Part shown: in pieces, positions 37,432 through 47,343 of the stretch
Layout of the letters: every line of letters begins with the position of its first letter
How positions within the stretch are numbered: the first letter of the stretch is position 1
Assembly: GCA_023846275.1 (NCBI GenBank)
Contig: CM043868.1
Coordinates: 1,445,153 to 1,509,152 of the forward strand
DNA: 64,000 nucleotides
From: Vanilla planifolia
Taxonomy: Eukaryota > Streptophyta > Magnoliopsida > Asparagales > Orchidaceae
Reading direction: 5' to 3'
The notes under the pieces: model-generated
Seen by the model: the letters and a program-made list of their open reading frames with translations, nothing else
What the model was told of the DNA's origin: nothing
Databases searched by the model: none
Position numbers and translations under genes: made by a program

Positions 37432-37740
37432 CTAGGGTTTAGAGGGGGTATTTTTCAAATCCCCTCCAAAACCCCCCAGTTCGTTCTCATCATCCGAACT
37501 TCGTATACCTTGTCAGATCTATCATGTCTTCTATTTTCTTTTATTAATTTTACCTTTAGTATCATGATGAAACTTTTTAGTTTCTCCGTCGTTTTAGCTC
37601 GGGCTTCTGCTGGTGATTGAAGCTTCCTGCAAGCAGACGTCAAGAAAGCGACAAGGGTAATTAATTAGCAGACAGTTTGCCTACTGTTTCAGTGCTTTGA
37701 TTTCTTCTGAACTTTCCAAAGCAGTCTAAATTTAGGGTTT
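37432..37740 (-). promoter_or_regulatory. Telo-box motifs at the TAF8-like gene
   Basis: The minus strand reads AAACCCTAG at 37,432-37,440 and AAACCCTAA at 37,732-37,740. These are telo-box type motifs, known near the start of many housekeeping and translation-related plant genes. The first sits in a CT-rich leader (TTCTTCTAGCTCTAGGG) near the probable transcription start, the second in the predicted leader intron. No strong TATA box was fixed. Confidence 0.45.
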
Positions 37741-37786
37741 CCCCTTTGGGAATCCTGTCATGTATGTGGTTGGTTTTGATTTTCAG
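37657..37786 (+). other. Probable 5'-UTR intron of the TAF8-like gene
   Basis: A 130-bp AT-rich interval begins with GTAATT after ACAAGG and ends with TTTTGATTTTCAG, giving good plant donor and acceptor form and size. Splicing would join the CT-rich leader to ACGATTTTAG, 81 bp before the start codon. Inferred from sequence form only. Confidence 0.5.
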
Positions 37787-37867
37787 ACGATTTTAGTGTT
37801 GGATCGGGGGGAATTGCCGATTTTAGAAAGCCTTCTGGCTCCGAGCTGATGATGTGATTGTTTGAAC

Positions 37868-38953
37868 ATGAGTGATAGAGACAAGCAGGGCGGGGCAGAC
37901 AATGAGAACAACTCCAAGAAGAGCAAGCAGACAGGTTGTGATGACTTTGGCCGTGCTGTATCACGGATTGCAGTTGCCCAGATTTGTGAATCTACTGGAT
38001 TACAGAGCTCCCAGCGTTCAGCACTCGATTCTCTCGCTGATGTAACAATTCAGTATATTTGCTGTTTAGGTAAAGCAGCAAATTTCTATGCAAATTTGTC
38101 TGGTAGAACGGAGTGCAGTATCTTTGATGTGATACAGGCATTAGAGGATTTAGTTGGTTCATCCCAGGGATTTAGTGGTGCTTCCAATGTTCAACGGTGT
38201 ATAGTTGGTTCTGGAGTAATTCGGGATATTTATAATTTTGTGAGCACTGAAGAAGAATTTGCTTTTTCTAGGCCAATTCCCAGATTCCCAGTTACACGAT
38301 CCTTGAAACATACGCCTAGCTTTGCTCAGAGAGGGAGCTTGTCTGCTTCGCATGTTCCTGATTGGCTTCCAGCATTTCCTGATCCACATACTTATGTGCA
38401 CACTCCAGTTTGGAACCAGAGGACTGCAATCCCTAGGACAGACAAACTTGAGCAAGCAAAGCAGAGGAGGAAGGCTGAAAGGTCCCTTCTTAGTTTGCAT
38501 CAGCGAATTGAGTGGGCTGCTACAGCTGGGTCTGTGCCTGTAGTCGACCTTGAAGATGTTAAGGGAAAACACATTGCAGAAAATAATCCATATCTTGGCC
38601 CTCCTTGGTCATATGATGTGAAAAATACATCGGTTGTAACCATACCCAAGGATGATGCTACGATGAAGTGTTCAGTACTTGAGACATTTGCACCAGCTAT
38701 CGAGGCTGCAAAGACTGGTTCCTTGGAATGTGGAGATAGCAAAAGCCGATTGCTTCCTAATAAAATGGCACCTGTGCATTTTAGAATAGGGGCTGATAAG
38801 AAGTCTGTAGCTGTGCCATTATCTTCAGGTGCTTTCAGGAATGGATCTGATTCCTTGGTTTTAAAGGATGACCAGAAGGATGATAAGAAGAGGAGAGCAG
38901 AGTTAATACTTAAAGAAGCAATGGAGAACCCTCATGAGCTCATTCAACTGTAA
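37868..38953 (+). CDS. TAF8: TFIID subunit 8-like protein (TAF8)
   Basis: An open frame of 361 codons with no internal intron and the only intact gene in the window. The start is the ATG at 37,868; a longer frame upstream begins at TTG, which is not a plausible plant start. The N-terminus is hydrophilic. Residues about 25-105 form a histone fold: FGRAVSRIAVAQICESTG, ALDSLADVTIQYICCLGKAA, GRTECSIFDVIQALEDL. Residues 163-181 hold the TAF8 signature VPDWLPAFPDPHTYVHTPVW, followed by a basic helix with KLEQAKQRRKAERSLLSLHQ (193-212), as in the TAF8 C-terminal domain. The Lys-rich end includes DDQKDDKKRRAEL. In TFIID, TAF8 pairs with TAF10 through its histone fold and helps bring TAF2 and the TAF5 core together during preinitiation complex assembly in the nucleus. 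The length is close to other plant TAF8 proteins. A paralogue of the bromodomain-transcription-factor group with a similar fold is the main alternative. Confidence 0.93.
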   Translation: MSDRDKQGGADNENNSKKSKQTGCDDFGRAVSRIAVAQICESTGLQSSQRSALDSLADVTIQYICCLGKAANFYANLSGRTECSIFDVIQALEDLVGSSQGFSGASNVQRCIVGSGVIRDIYNFVSTEEEFAFSRPIPRFPVTRSLKHTPSFAQRGSLSASHVPDWLPAFPDPHTYVHTPVWNQRTAIPRTDKLEQAKQRRKAERSLLSLHQRIEWAATAGSVPVVDLEDVKGKHIAENNPYLGPPWSYDVKNTSVVTIPKDDATMKCSVLETFAPAIEAAKTGSLECGDSKSRLLPNKMAPVHFRIGADKKSVAVPLSSGAFRNGSDSLVLKDDQKDDKKRRAELILKEAMENPHELIQL

Positions 38954-39165
38954 AGTAATGTTTGGCATTGTTGAGCTTCTGGATAGAAGACAGACAAATC
39001 AGTTCCTTGATCTTATCTTAGATGATTTAAGGTATGTAGATTTTTTTTCTTGTACATTAGCCATTACTTATGATGTTATGATTTTTTGATTTGTGTGGAG
39101 CATGTGACATGGATTTTCCTTCTCAATTGTCTAATGATGCAAAAATGCCTTTTTGGTTGAATAAA
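38954..39165 (+). other. 3' flank of the TAF8-like gene
   Basis: The stop TAA at 38,951-38,953 is followed by about 200 bp without another gene. An AATAAA poly-A signal is at 39,160-39,165. A GGTATGTAG at 39,029-39,037 resembles a splice donor, so a 3'-UTR intron is possible. The signal lies in copy one of the 890-bp duplication; copy two has AATAAT at that place. Confidence 0.45.
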
Positions 39166-40000
39166 TTTTAGATTTGTTATGTTTTCCTTCAGTTTTTTTT
39201 ACAGTCTTGTTTGACTTCTTGTAGTTTATGTAGCATCTGCCAATATTTATATAAATCTAATGGACATGGAAAATAGTAGCATATCTGATTTTGTTGTCTC
39301 CCTTGTATTCATTAACATTGGTGATCAAGGGATCAAACTTGGTTGTTGAGGAGAATATATTAAGAGCATCTCAAAGAGATCTCAAAATGAATATTTCAAA
39401 CTCTATTTGATTTGATTAGACTTCTTCAGATTAGATACAGGTAATGAACATAATATCCAGATCAGAATGGCTTCATTGGATCATTTGATTGGGGCATTCG
39501 ATCATCCAATTGGGGGTGTTGGATGATTTGATTGTTATGCATCATCCTATGGTGATATAGAGAGGAGTGGTAGGAGATTTTTTTGTTTTAGGCTATTTGG
39601 ACCATCAAATTTTATACAACTTAGAAGGTGCAAATTTGAAGGCTTAATTGGGCGAAACCATCAGTATTTAATTTAATTGTTGAATTTAGAATTTGTCAAA
39701 TAGATAAGCCTGAAACTTAGATTTGAAGGAAGCTAGTTGGATTAAATGGCGATTAAAATTAGCGCTCTTGAATTTGGTTTGGGGGATAAGTTAGAATCTA
39801 TTCCATAGGGGTTACATGAAATTTGAAGAAGTTAATATCTTGAAATTTAAAGTTGCCTTTTCAAATTTATAATTTAGTATGTTTATCATCTGATCTAATC
39901 TCATATTAATTTGAAATATTGTGAGTTTGCATTGTGAGAATCTGTGAAAAGATTTTGAGAGTGGTTTGTGAGGTCTAGTTTTCATTTAGACTTTGGACTT
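39112..40000. repeat. Direct duplication, copy one
   Basis: The block 39,112-40,000 matches 40,411-41,295 at an offset of about 1,299 bp. Both carry TTTTCCTTCAGTTTTTTT, CTAATGGACATGGAAAATAG, the double GATCATCCAATTGG word, and CATTTAGACTTTGGACTT at the end. The copies differ by roughly one base in ten by eye. The role is unknown: segmental duplication and LTR-like repeats are both possible. Confidence 0.85.
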
Positions 40001-40410
40001 GAGAGCTTGAAGGGACATGGTGCTTGCCACAAAATTGTTTATGGGGCTCCATTTTGTAATTTTGAGAATTGATGAGTGTTTTTTATTTAATAAAACTTGA
40101 CCTTTTCTTCTACTGTTATACATGTTGGTATGCATTATGTCTTATTCGACTTTTTGTAGTTATCTTCTGGAGAAGGACATAAATCAATCAATCAACCCAC
40201 TTGATTTTGGTATGCATTATGTCTTTTACACTTGATTTTTGTTCGCCACTCTATCAATCAACCCACTTCAGCACTCTTTGTGTTTGATTGGCTGCATTGT
40301 CTTGTGTTTGGGGAAGGACATAAATCAATTTAAGGCACATATAACTGGATATAAAATGCTAGCTTTAAAGGCTTTTGGTTTTTTGGTTTTCATTTTAGTT
40401 GAAGTTCTTT

Positions 40411-41295
40411 GATTTTCCTTTTCCATTGTTGAATGATGCAAAAGTGCCTTTTGGGTTGAATAATTTTAGATTTATTATGTTTTCCTTCAGTTTTTTTGTA
40501 ATCTCATTTGACTTCTTGGAGTTGATGTAGCATCCACCAATATTTATATAAATCTAATGGACATGGAAAATAGTAGCATATCTAATTTTGTTATCTCCCT
40601 TATACTCATAGACATTGGTGATTAGGGGATCAAACTTGTTTGTTGTGGAGAAGATATTAAGTGCACCTCAAAGAGATCTCAAAATGAATATTTCAAACTG
40701 TATTGGGTTGGATTAGAATTATTCAGATTAGATAGAGTTAATCAACATAATATCCAGATCTGAATGGCTTGATTGGATCCTTCAATGGAGGCATTGGATC
40801 ATCCAATTGGGGCGTTGGATGATCTGATTGCTATGCATCATCTTATGGCGATACAGAGAGGAATGCTAGGAGATTTTCTTAATTCAGGGTATTTGGACCA
40901 TCAAATTTCATTCAACTCAAAAAGTGCAAATTTTAAGGCTTTATTGGGAAATTCTATTAGCCTTTAATGCAACTGTTGAATTTAGGATTTGTCGAACAAA
41001 TAGGCTTGGAAATTGGGTTTGAAGCAAGCTAATTGGATTAAATGAGGAGTAAAATTAGGGCTCTTGAATTTGGTTTGGGGGATAAGTTAGAATCTATTCC
41101 ATTGGGCGTACATGAGATTTGAAGAAGTTGATATCTTGAGATTTAAAGTTTACGTTTTAAATTTATAATTTGGTGGGCTTATCATGTGATCTAATCACAT
41201 ATTAATTTGAAATGTTGTGAGTTTGCATTGTGAGAATCTGGGAAAAGATTTTGAGAGTGGCTTGCAAGGTCAAGATTCATTTAGACTTTGGACTT
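40411..41295. repeat. Direct duplication, copy two
   Basis: The partner of 39,112-40,000. It ends about 130 bp before recognisable Tat-type protease sequence. The 410 bp between copies contain two short repeats, TTGGTATGCATTATGTCTT (40,126 and 40,208) and AAGGACATAAATCAAT (40,175 and 40,315). The frame at 40,773-40,967 is not credible as a gene because copy one has stops in the same register. Confidence 0.85.
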
Positions 41296-41429
41296 TTGGA
41301 GGTTGTTAAGCTTATTTAAGTTAATTTACTTCGAAATATCTCAAATCTTTTCTTATTGCAAATGCGACCTAATGAAAATTTTTGACTTGCTCTAATATAT
41401 TTTAGTTTTGAAGATTTCTCCTCTAAGAA

Positions 41430-41742
41430 ATTTGTGTAATGACAATGTTGTCATTTTAGACCTCATTACCAACATTGAGATATGAAGGATTTTGGTTGGT
41501 GTTGGATGCTTTGGCAAAATACCATATTCTTAAATGCATATGAGAAGATGGGAATAGGAAAGGATGACATGATTCCTTGTGTTGGATCCTTGGTTATGTT
41601 GTTCTATAGAATCAACCTAATTAGAAAGAGGTGTACCACTCCTCCCACTACATGTTCTCATGTAAATGAAATGGGCTTTGTGATGTATATGGTAGATTTT
41701 GTTGATTGTCAAACTTATGTTTTGAAGGAATACTTTGAATAA
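41430..41742 (+). pseudogene. Tat-type protease remnant
   Basis: Translation reads CNDNVVILDLITNIEI, a stop, then RILVGVGCFGKIPYS. Aligned to retrotransposon proteases, the catalytic D-T/S-G triad appears as GVG. The flanking frame 41,482-41,742 continues FLNAYEKMGIGKDDMIPCVG, then SLVMLFYRINL and TTPPTTCSHVNE, which fits the flap and the L-P-T-T-F strand. Loss of the catalytic Asp makes it inactive. Confidence 0.7.
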
Positions 41743-41949
41743 ATCCAATATTGTGACTTCTACTGGCTAATTTTGCATCATGCACTCAACTTTTTTGGGA
41801 TTTAGCAAAATTGGGGGAAATTTGCTTTAAGCAAATGTTATTGAATACATTGAAGAACAGTCAAAACTTTTAAAGTAATATGATCAAGCTTTAAACTCTA
41901 ATAAGTAAGAATCTATTGTTGTATTTTCTTTTCCATTAGATCCAATTGA

Positions 41950-43100
41950 TCTTTCAAAAGTTGCATCCAATTCCTCAAATATAAATGTAGAAGAGGGTCA
42001 TTCATTGCATTTTGAGTTTTATTTCATTCATCCTACACATTTTCAATGTTGGTTTGTCAATGTTGTGCTTATGTAGAAAAATAACGATAAATGAATAATC
42101 TTTGTCAATTGTTTTCATCTTAACCATCCATATCTAATAGATTCCTACATTATTTCTAGGAGTGATGATTTTGTTGACTCGACATCCAATTTTTGCTTCT
42201 TAATCTTTATTAATTCTTTTTTTGTTGATCATCAATGATAGAATCATAGAAGAGAATTTTGTTTATCATAGATCATTGCACTTATTATTATTATGTTATG
42301 CCTTTTTGTCTTAATGATATTAGCAAAGTTTATCATTGAATGATTAATTCCAAGTTTTAGCAAGTAGAATGCTAAAAATCTCGAGAAATTTGTTGATAAT
42401 CTTCTTGTCTAGGGTAAATAATTTTCGAATAATCTTGAGAACTTAAAAAAGAAATTTGATACTAATTGATTGTTTAACACGTGCCCAACATCACTTAAGT
42501 CCATGATTGGAGCTTCATTAAGAGAACTCGTTGTCTATTTCATCTTAAAGCATGAAGTTAATGCAAATCCTAATAAAATTAAAGATATTTTAAAAAAACC
42601 CTTCCTGAAGACTATCGAGTCATTTGGAGATTAGTTGATCATATTCTAGGACTTGTTCATTTTCATCTCTCAGTTATATGAGAAGTCAAAATCTATCTTT
42701 TTTAAGAAAAAGTTCAAGCTCAATGAATTGAAGAGTGTGTGAAGGCTTAGGATCTTAAAGTTTATCTTTGTCAATCTCTTATCTTTAGTAGTACAATTGT
42801 CAGCAAACCATTGCTTATCTATCTTGTTGATACATGTGTTGTTGTTAGTTTTGTTTTAATTTGATAGGATGGTCATCTTCAATAACTTATTTATTATGCA
42901 TTTCATACTCCAAAAGATATTGAACTCAGCTAACCTCCTCTTGTGAAATTGATTCATACTTTATGATAATCCTTTTAAGTTAGTATTATTCATGTTGTCA
43001 TAGTGAAATTTCTTTTTTAGTGCGTTAAATCAACTGAATACTTGGGAGAATTGCAAAAATGGTTAGTAGGACTCAATGCATATGATATTAGATTATCATA
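41950..43100 (+). pseudogene. Tat-type RT and RNase H remnant
   Basis: In shifting frames the plus strand gives FPLDPIDLSKVA (inter-domain linker), ISRSDDFVDSTSNFCFL, then PFCLNDISKVYH (palm), FVDNLLV at 42,389-42,409 and GASLRELVVYFILKHEVNAN with PNKIKDI. The polymerase Y-V-D-D box reads F-V-D-N, so one of the two catalytic Asp is lost. The next part has KPFLKTIESFGD and FIFISQLYEKSKSIFFKKKF (thumb and connection). RNase H opens with SKPLLIYLVDTCVVV. There is no large deletion, only point decay and frameshifts. Confidence 0.75.
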
Positions 43101-43199
43101 TGTTTTATGTGAAATGGTGGCTTCTTTTTGATTACATCGGTGAAGGTTCCTCATTCAATTATTCCTTAATATCTTCAAATTATCCTTATTAGAACTTCT

Positions 43200-43560
43200 A
43201 TGTTGATGAAACCTAATGAGAAGTTTGGTATTAGAATTGAATTGATAAGTTTAGTGCAAGTCAAGCTTAAAGGAACATCCAAAATTTTGTTTGGAGTGAA
43301 AAACAATAAAGATGAACATGAAGCTATTATCTCCAAATTAAATTTTGTAACAAGTCTCAAGGTTGAAGTTATCAAGTTTTTAGTGACTCAGGTCATGGTG
43401 AACCTAGTCAGGTACTTTGAGACAAATGGTGCAACATCAAAGGCTTCTAATTACCATAAGTTGTTATTTCATTTAGAACGTTTGAAGATTTTATGATTAT
43501 CCAAATACCTCAATATCAAAATCAAGAAGTACCCCAATTAAGAAACTTGTTGCAATAGAA
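43200..43560 (+). pseudogene. Second (archaeal-type) RNase H remnant
   Basis: The frame 43,200-43,496 carries DEHEAIISKLNFVTSLKVEV, then IKFLVTQVMVNLVRYFETNG and YHKLLFHLERLKIL. This is the pattern of the additional RNase H of Tat elements. The catalytic Glu is kept (DEHEAI), while the D-S before Q-V-M-V-N has become L-V-T. It continues, after a shift, with IPQYQNQEV. Its location after the first RNase H supports the Tat call. Confidence 0.75.
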
Positions 43561-43579
43561 GAGTAGAACGTCATAAGTA

Positions 43580-44940
43580 ATCTTGAGAGTACTCTATGTT
43601 GAATGGATCCTCTAGATGCATATTTACTACATGACACTTGATTTTCTGAAATAAGAAACATGGATGATCAATTTCCTTGAAAATTATTACATTTTGGTGG
43701 AAAGAAAGCTATATCATTAGCTATATCTTCAACCACTTCTTTGTTAACCAAGTGTTTCTTTGTGTTTAATTGAATATCATGGTATTATTGACTAATTCAT
43801 TTGGAGAATGTGGTTGTTCATTCTTTGGGTTTGAATTTAGCTATGAATATCCTTTGTCAAGGTTCTCATTGGTAATTTTATATCAAGATGTGAAGAATTG
43901 AGAAAAGAAAGGTGCCTAAAGTATTAAATTCAGTCATCTTATTGGTTAACCAATAAACTAATGACATTGATCAACATCACATGGCTTTTTTTACTCTAGA
44001 GATTGAAATTTGTAGGACCTTTTCATCTTTCTTGAGGCAATCACAAAAATTTATTTGTTCATGGATTGTTTTGTTAGGTATATTGGAGCTAAAGTGGTTA
44101 TGTCGTGAATTATTATAACTAGTTTTTTCAATTTGGAGTTTTTGTAGCAAATATGGTTGATAGTTAAAAATGCATTTATGATCTATTGTTGAACAAATAA
44201 GTAAATAAAAGCCACAAATGTAATCTTGCTTAAATTCTTCAACCTTGGTTTGAGGTGAAGTGGGAAGATGAGCTTTTAGGAGCATTATTGGTAGCATTGT
44301 CAAGTCTAGTCAAATTTTGATGTTCGTTTGAAATTTGAATTCCATTTTGGCTCAAGATCAATATGTAGTAAACGATAATGAAGAAAATGGAGAAGCTACT
44401 TGAAAATTTCTACTAATGAAACTCATTTCTCATCAATGGTTGATAACCATTCTTTGTATTGAAATGAAATTTCCAATCCATCTTGTGCATTTAATGAGTT
44501 TACTATCTCGAAACTTTCTACTAATGAACTTATTTCTCATCAACTGTCGATCCATTCGTCGTGTTGAAATAAAATATCCAACCCATCTTGTGCATTTAAT
44601 GAGGTTATCACTTTAGCTTTCTAACAATGTGAAGAAAATGAAGAAGTCAAAGGCTTGAGTTAGATTTGATTGATGAAAAGTACCTTCTGGAAGGAATTTA
44701 GCAAACAAAGCAAGTAGTAAGCATCTATGAAGACAAATTTCAAACTTGGAGTTCATGTGCTCATAAAATGCATAGTTCATATCTCCAAGAAGCACAATGA
44801 AAGTTAGTAATTAACTATGAACAACCTTAAATTATAAAAGCCCTTGTTGGACAGAATTTGCATTGTACAAACTGTGGATGGAGAAGAGTTATCCAAAAGT
44901 TGGAAGGGGGTTGCTTGAATACTTTCCCTTAAAAGTATGC
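43580..44940 (+). pseudogene. Tat-type integrase remnant
   Basis: The zinc-binding region is decayed: VVHSLGLNLAMNILCQGSHW at about 43,810-43,870 matches the family's C-G-x-H-x-x-x-x-x-L-A-x-K-I-L-x-x-G-Y-x-W pattern with most ligands lost. The core starts near 43,985 with FFTLEIEICRTF, and DCFVRYIGAKVVM at about 44,076-44,115. The end of the core includes KISTNETHFSSMVDNHS (44,402 onward), which is then duplicated. The C-terminal piece QTVDGEELSKSWKGVA lies at about 44,866-44,915. The plus-strand frame 44,416-44,616 runs out of phase with this. The minus-strand 43,977-44,303 frame is a shadow. Confidence 0.7.
44407..44622. repeat. 108-bp tandem duplication inside integrase
   Basis: Unit one is 44,407-44,514 and unit two starts at 44,515. 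Both begin TTTCTACTAATGAAC-like and contain CATCTTGTGCATTTAATGAG. The unit is a multiple of three, so it repeats the same 36 integrase codons in register (STNETHFSS versus STNELISHQ after a small indel). Divergence between units is modest, so the event is younger than the element. Confidence 0.85.
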
Positions 44941-46330
44941 AATTCTCCATCTCACAAAGCCCTTAGGTATTCATTTAGAATTCTTTCATTGTTGTGCTTT
45001 TAACAAGATGAACAATTAGCTTTGTCGAAATTATAGACAATATTGCTTTTGCACATATTCTTATGATAAAGGATAAAAAATCCCATAAAATCTTCAAACT
45101 AGGGATTCGACATGATAATCATAGCCATCAAATGCTCTATAAGCAAGGTAATCATGTTACCAGTTTATTCAGGATGCTTATAATGAAGTTCTTGAGGCTT
45201 AAATCTTATCATAACACTTAAATTTGGCATATTCATTTTTTTTAACTTGTCTTTTATGTTGATGCAAGAATGTATATTTTCATTTATTGATGTCATATTT
45301 TGTTGAGCTAATTTGTGTGGTATATGATTTCAATGTTTCTTGACTTAGATAACACCTTGTGTGGACTTAACCTATCACTCGAAAGGCTTTTGACGTACCT
45401 CCATGGTCCTTTGGAACATCATTAACTCTCATTAAAGTCAATATGTGGTTATATTTCTCAATTTATAAGTCACATCTGGTAAGATTTTTGAAAGTTAAGG
45501 TTGGGTGAAGAAGTTAGCAAGGTATTACATATGTGATTTGGCTCATTGTCTTACATTGTCAAGTGTACATTATCATTCTAGATGTGACATTCTCTAGAAA
45601 ATCATGTGTTAGTCTCATATGAGTAGTCTTGAAGCATAGGTCGTCGTGTAAAGCCTCTCATGGAATTCATGTCATCTAGCCCTCTACAACAGTTGTACCA
45701 AACTAACTTTGGCACCTTCTTTAGTGGGACTTAAAGAACTTAAACATGGATGAATTGAGAGAATATTCATGGTCTCCTGCAAGTGGGGCAAAAATTATTT
45801 GTAATGTATTATTTTGGGAGAATAGGTTTCTCATGCCATTGAGCTGACCAAGAATAGCTAAAACGTGAATAACCTTGTGAAATTCATGTCAATGGTCTTT
45901 ATAATCTTAGCTTGAGACTTAGGATGGGGAAAAAAATGAATTCACAAGTCATTTTCTTTGAGGAAGACTGTCTCTTGATACTCAGAATAAAGCATGGTCA
46001 TCTAGAATATCTGGTTACCATGTGTTGAATGTAATTCCCGTTAGACATGAGGTTAACTCTATAACCTAATATGCCGTTTTGTGCTCTGAACAATTGTTTT
46101 TTGGTTGCTTTATGCTCCAACTAAGTCATGTATCATTGTTCCATCCCAAAAAAGGACTCAAGGGGCATTTCCTCGTATGAAATATTCTATTTGTTATCCA
46201 AGTTCTCCATTCTTGTATTTGACACTAGGAAGAAATCTGGTTAGGTTTCTTGACTCACTGAGAATATTTCTTATATAACATGCCAATACAAATCAAGCAT
46301 GTCAAGGAAATTTGAATGTATTCACTTGAA
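44940..46330. other. No recognised gene
   Basis: This stretch follows the Tat integrase. It may be the 3' untranslated part or LTR of that element, but no LTR partner, PPT or TG..CA ends were found. Base composition is slightly less AT-rich than the window average. Confidence 0.4.
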
Positions 46331-46339
46331 GGAAAATCA

Positions 46340-47343
46340 TTAAAAATTGCTACTTAAATGCCTAGGTTTTCTTGTAGCTATACTTGTCAACTCCCTATCT
46401 GCAAACGTATCTAATCTATGCATTTCACCTGGAAATTGGAGCACTTCCCACAACAAAGCAGAATTTAGCTCACCTCTAGGTTGCTCAAACTTGAATTCTT
46501 CAGGCAAATAACTTTTAGACATGGTCACCATTCTCAGGGATTGTTTAGAAAAGTCAGTTTCATTCTCTTTCTTTCTTAGGGTTTCAACACGATTTTCAAT
46601 CTTCACCTCAGCCACTTCATCAATTTTTCCCACTGAAATATCTTCAATCGTTGGTTCTTTTCTAGCACAAGGCACTTTTTTTAGCAGCCGGCATGACTTC
46701 AAAATTATTCTCTTGGTTTCTACTCAGAAACAATAGAAACAATGAGTAGATTGTGTCCCAAAGCATATCCTTTGCATTGGTATTATAAACAGTATCCTTT
46801 CGAGTGGTTACTTCTGCAGGAATATGTAAATTTGTATCTTTGAGAAGCAAAGTATCATGGGTTTGTACAATTATTGAACTTAATTCATTGATGAGCCATT
46901 GGGACCTTCTCTAGAACGCAAAACTTTAGGCAGAACTGCAGAAGCAGTTTCCTGTTATTAAGGAACTGGAACAAGAGCAAGAATAGACTCAAGTTGAGGC
47001 ATTGTCATATGATCTGAAGCCATCGAGGGTTTAGAGTTATCAATTGCTTTAATTTCTGAAATTTTGGTAGCAATTGATCCCTCAAAAGTAGAAAATATAG
47101 AAAATAAACTGGGTACATCAAAAGTGACGAGTCAATTCTGTACAAATACCCTGCTTAAGTGCTTTCATAGATGTCTCCCTTTCTTCTCCTGGCAGATCTT
47201 GATAAAGAAATTTTCTTCACTATCCTTGGGTTTTTAGGAGGGCAAGGTGAATGTTCTGAAGCTTAGGGATTTTCACTCTTGAGTTTCCTCAGCCGTGTTG
47301 CATTCTTGCTAGGTGTTGTACCATCATCTCTTTTTCCCCTCAT
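46340..47343 (-). pseudogene. Unrecognised pseudogene-like coding stretch
   Basis: The minus strand has an ATG at 47,343 followed by MRGKRDDGTTPSKNATRLRK, a stop, SEHSPCPPKNPRIVKKISLS, a basic RSARRRKGDIYE and another stop. Later frames give GSIATKISEIKAIDNSKP and QETASAVLPKVLRSREGPNG. Frame 46,662-46,850 has LLKDTNLHIPAEVTTRKDTV, and frame 46,340-46,702 has EPTIEDISVGKIDEVAEVKI, YLPEEFKFEQPRGELNSALL and WEVLQFPGEMHRLDTFADRE. Codon use and hydrophilic, basic N-terminus look like a genuine nuclear protein rather than a transposon. A CCAG-GTGAAATG donor-like site follows LQFPG. I do not recognise the family. It may be a broken gene or a multi-exon gene with sequence damage. Confidence 0.4.

Larger units (their letters stand above)
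41430..44940 (+). mobile_element. Tat-type Ty3/gypsy polyprotein remnant
   Basis: Plus-strand pieces follow in order: protease, reverse transcriptase, RNase H, a second archaeal-type RNase H and integrase, up to its C-terminal end at about 44,940. The presence of two RNase H domains before integrase is typical of the Tat (Ogre-like) lineage of plant Ty3/gypsy elements. Many stops and shifts break the frames. Gag, PBS, PPT and LTRs could not be located. The duplicated block on its left is a candidate for part of the 5' leader or LTR, but no partner was found on the right. Large order and motif agreement makes the lineage call reasonably firm. Confidence 0.8.

Noticed and set aside
37862-37867. 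Upstream TTG start for the TAF8-like protein
   Set aside because: Nuclear plant genes rarely start at TTG and an ATG with A at -3 lies two codons downstream.
38159-38572. 137-codon minus-strand frame
   Set aside because: It lies wholly antisense to the TAF8-like coding region and is a shadow of it.
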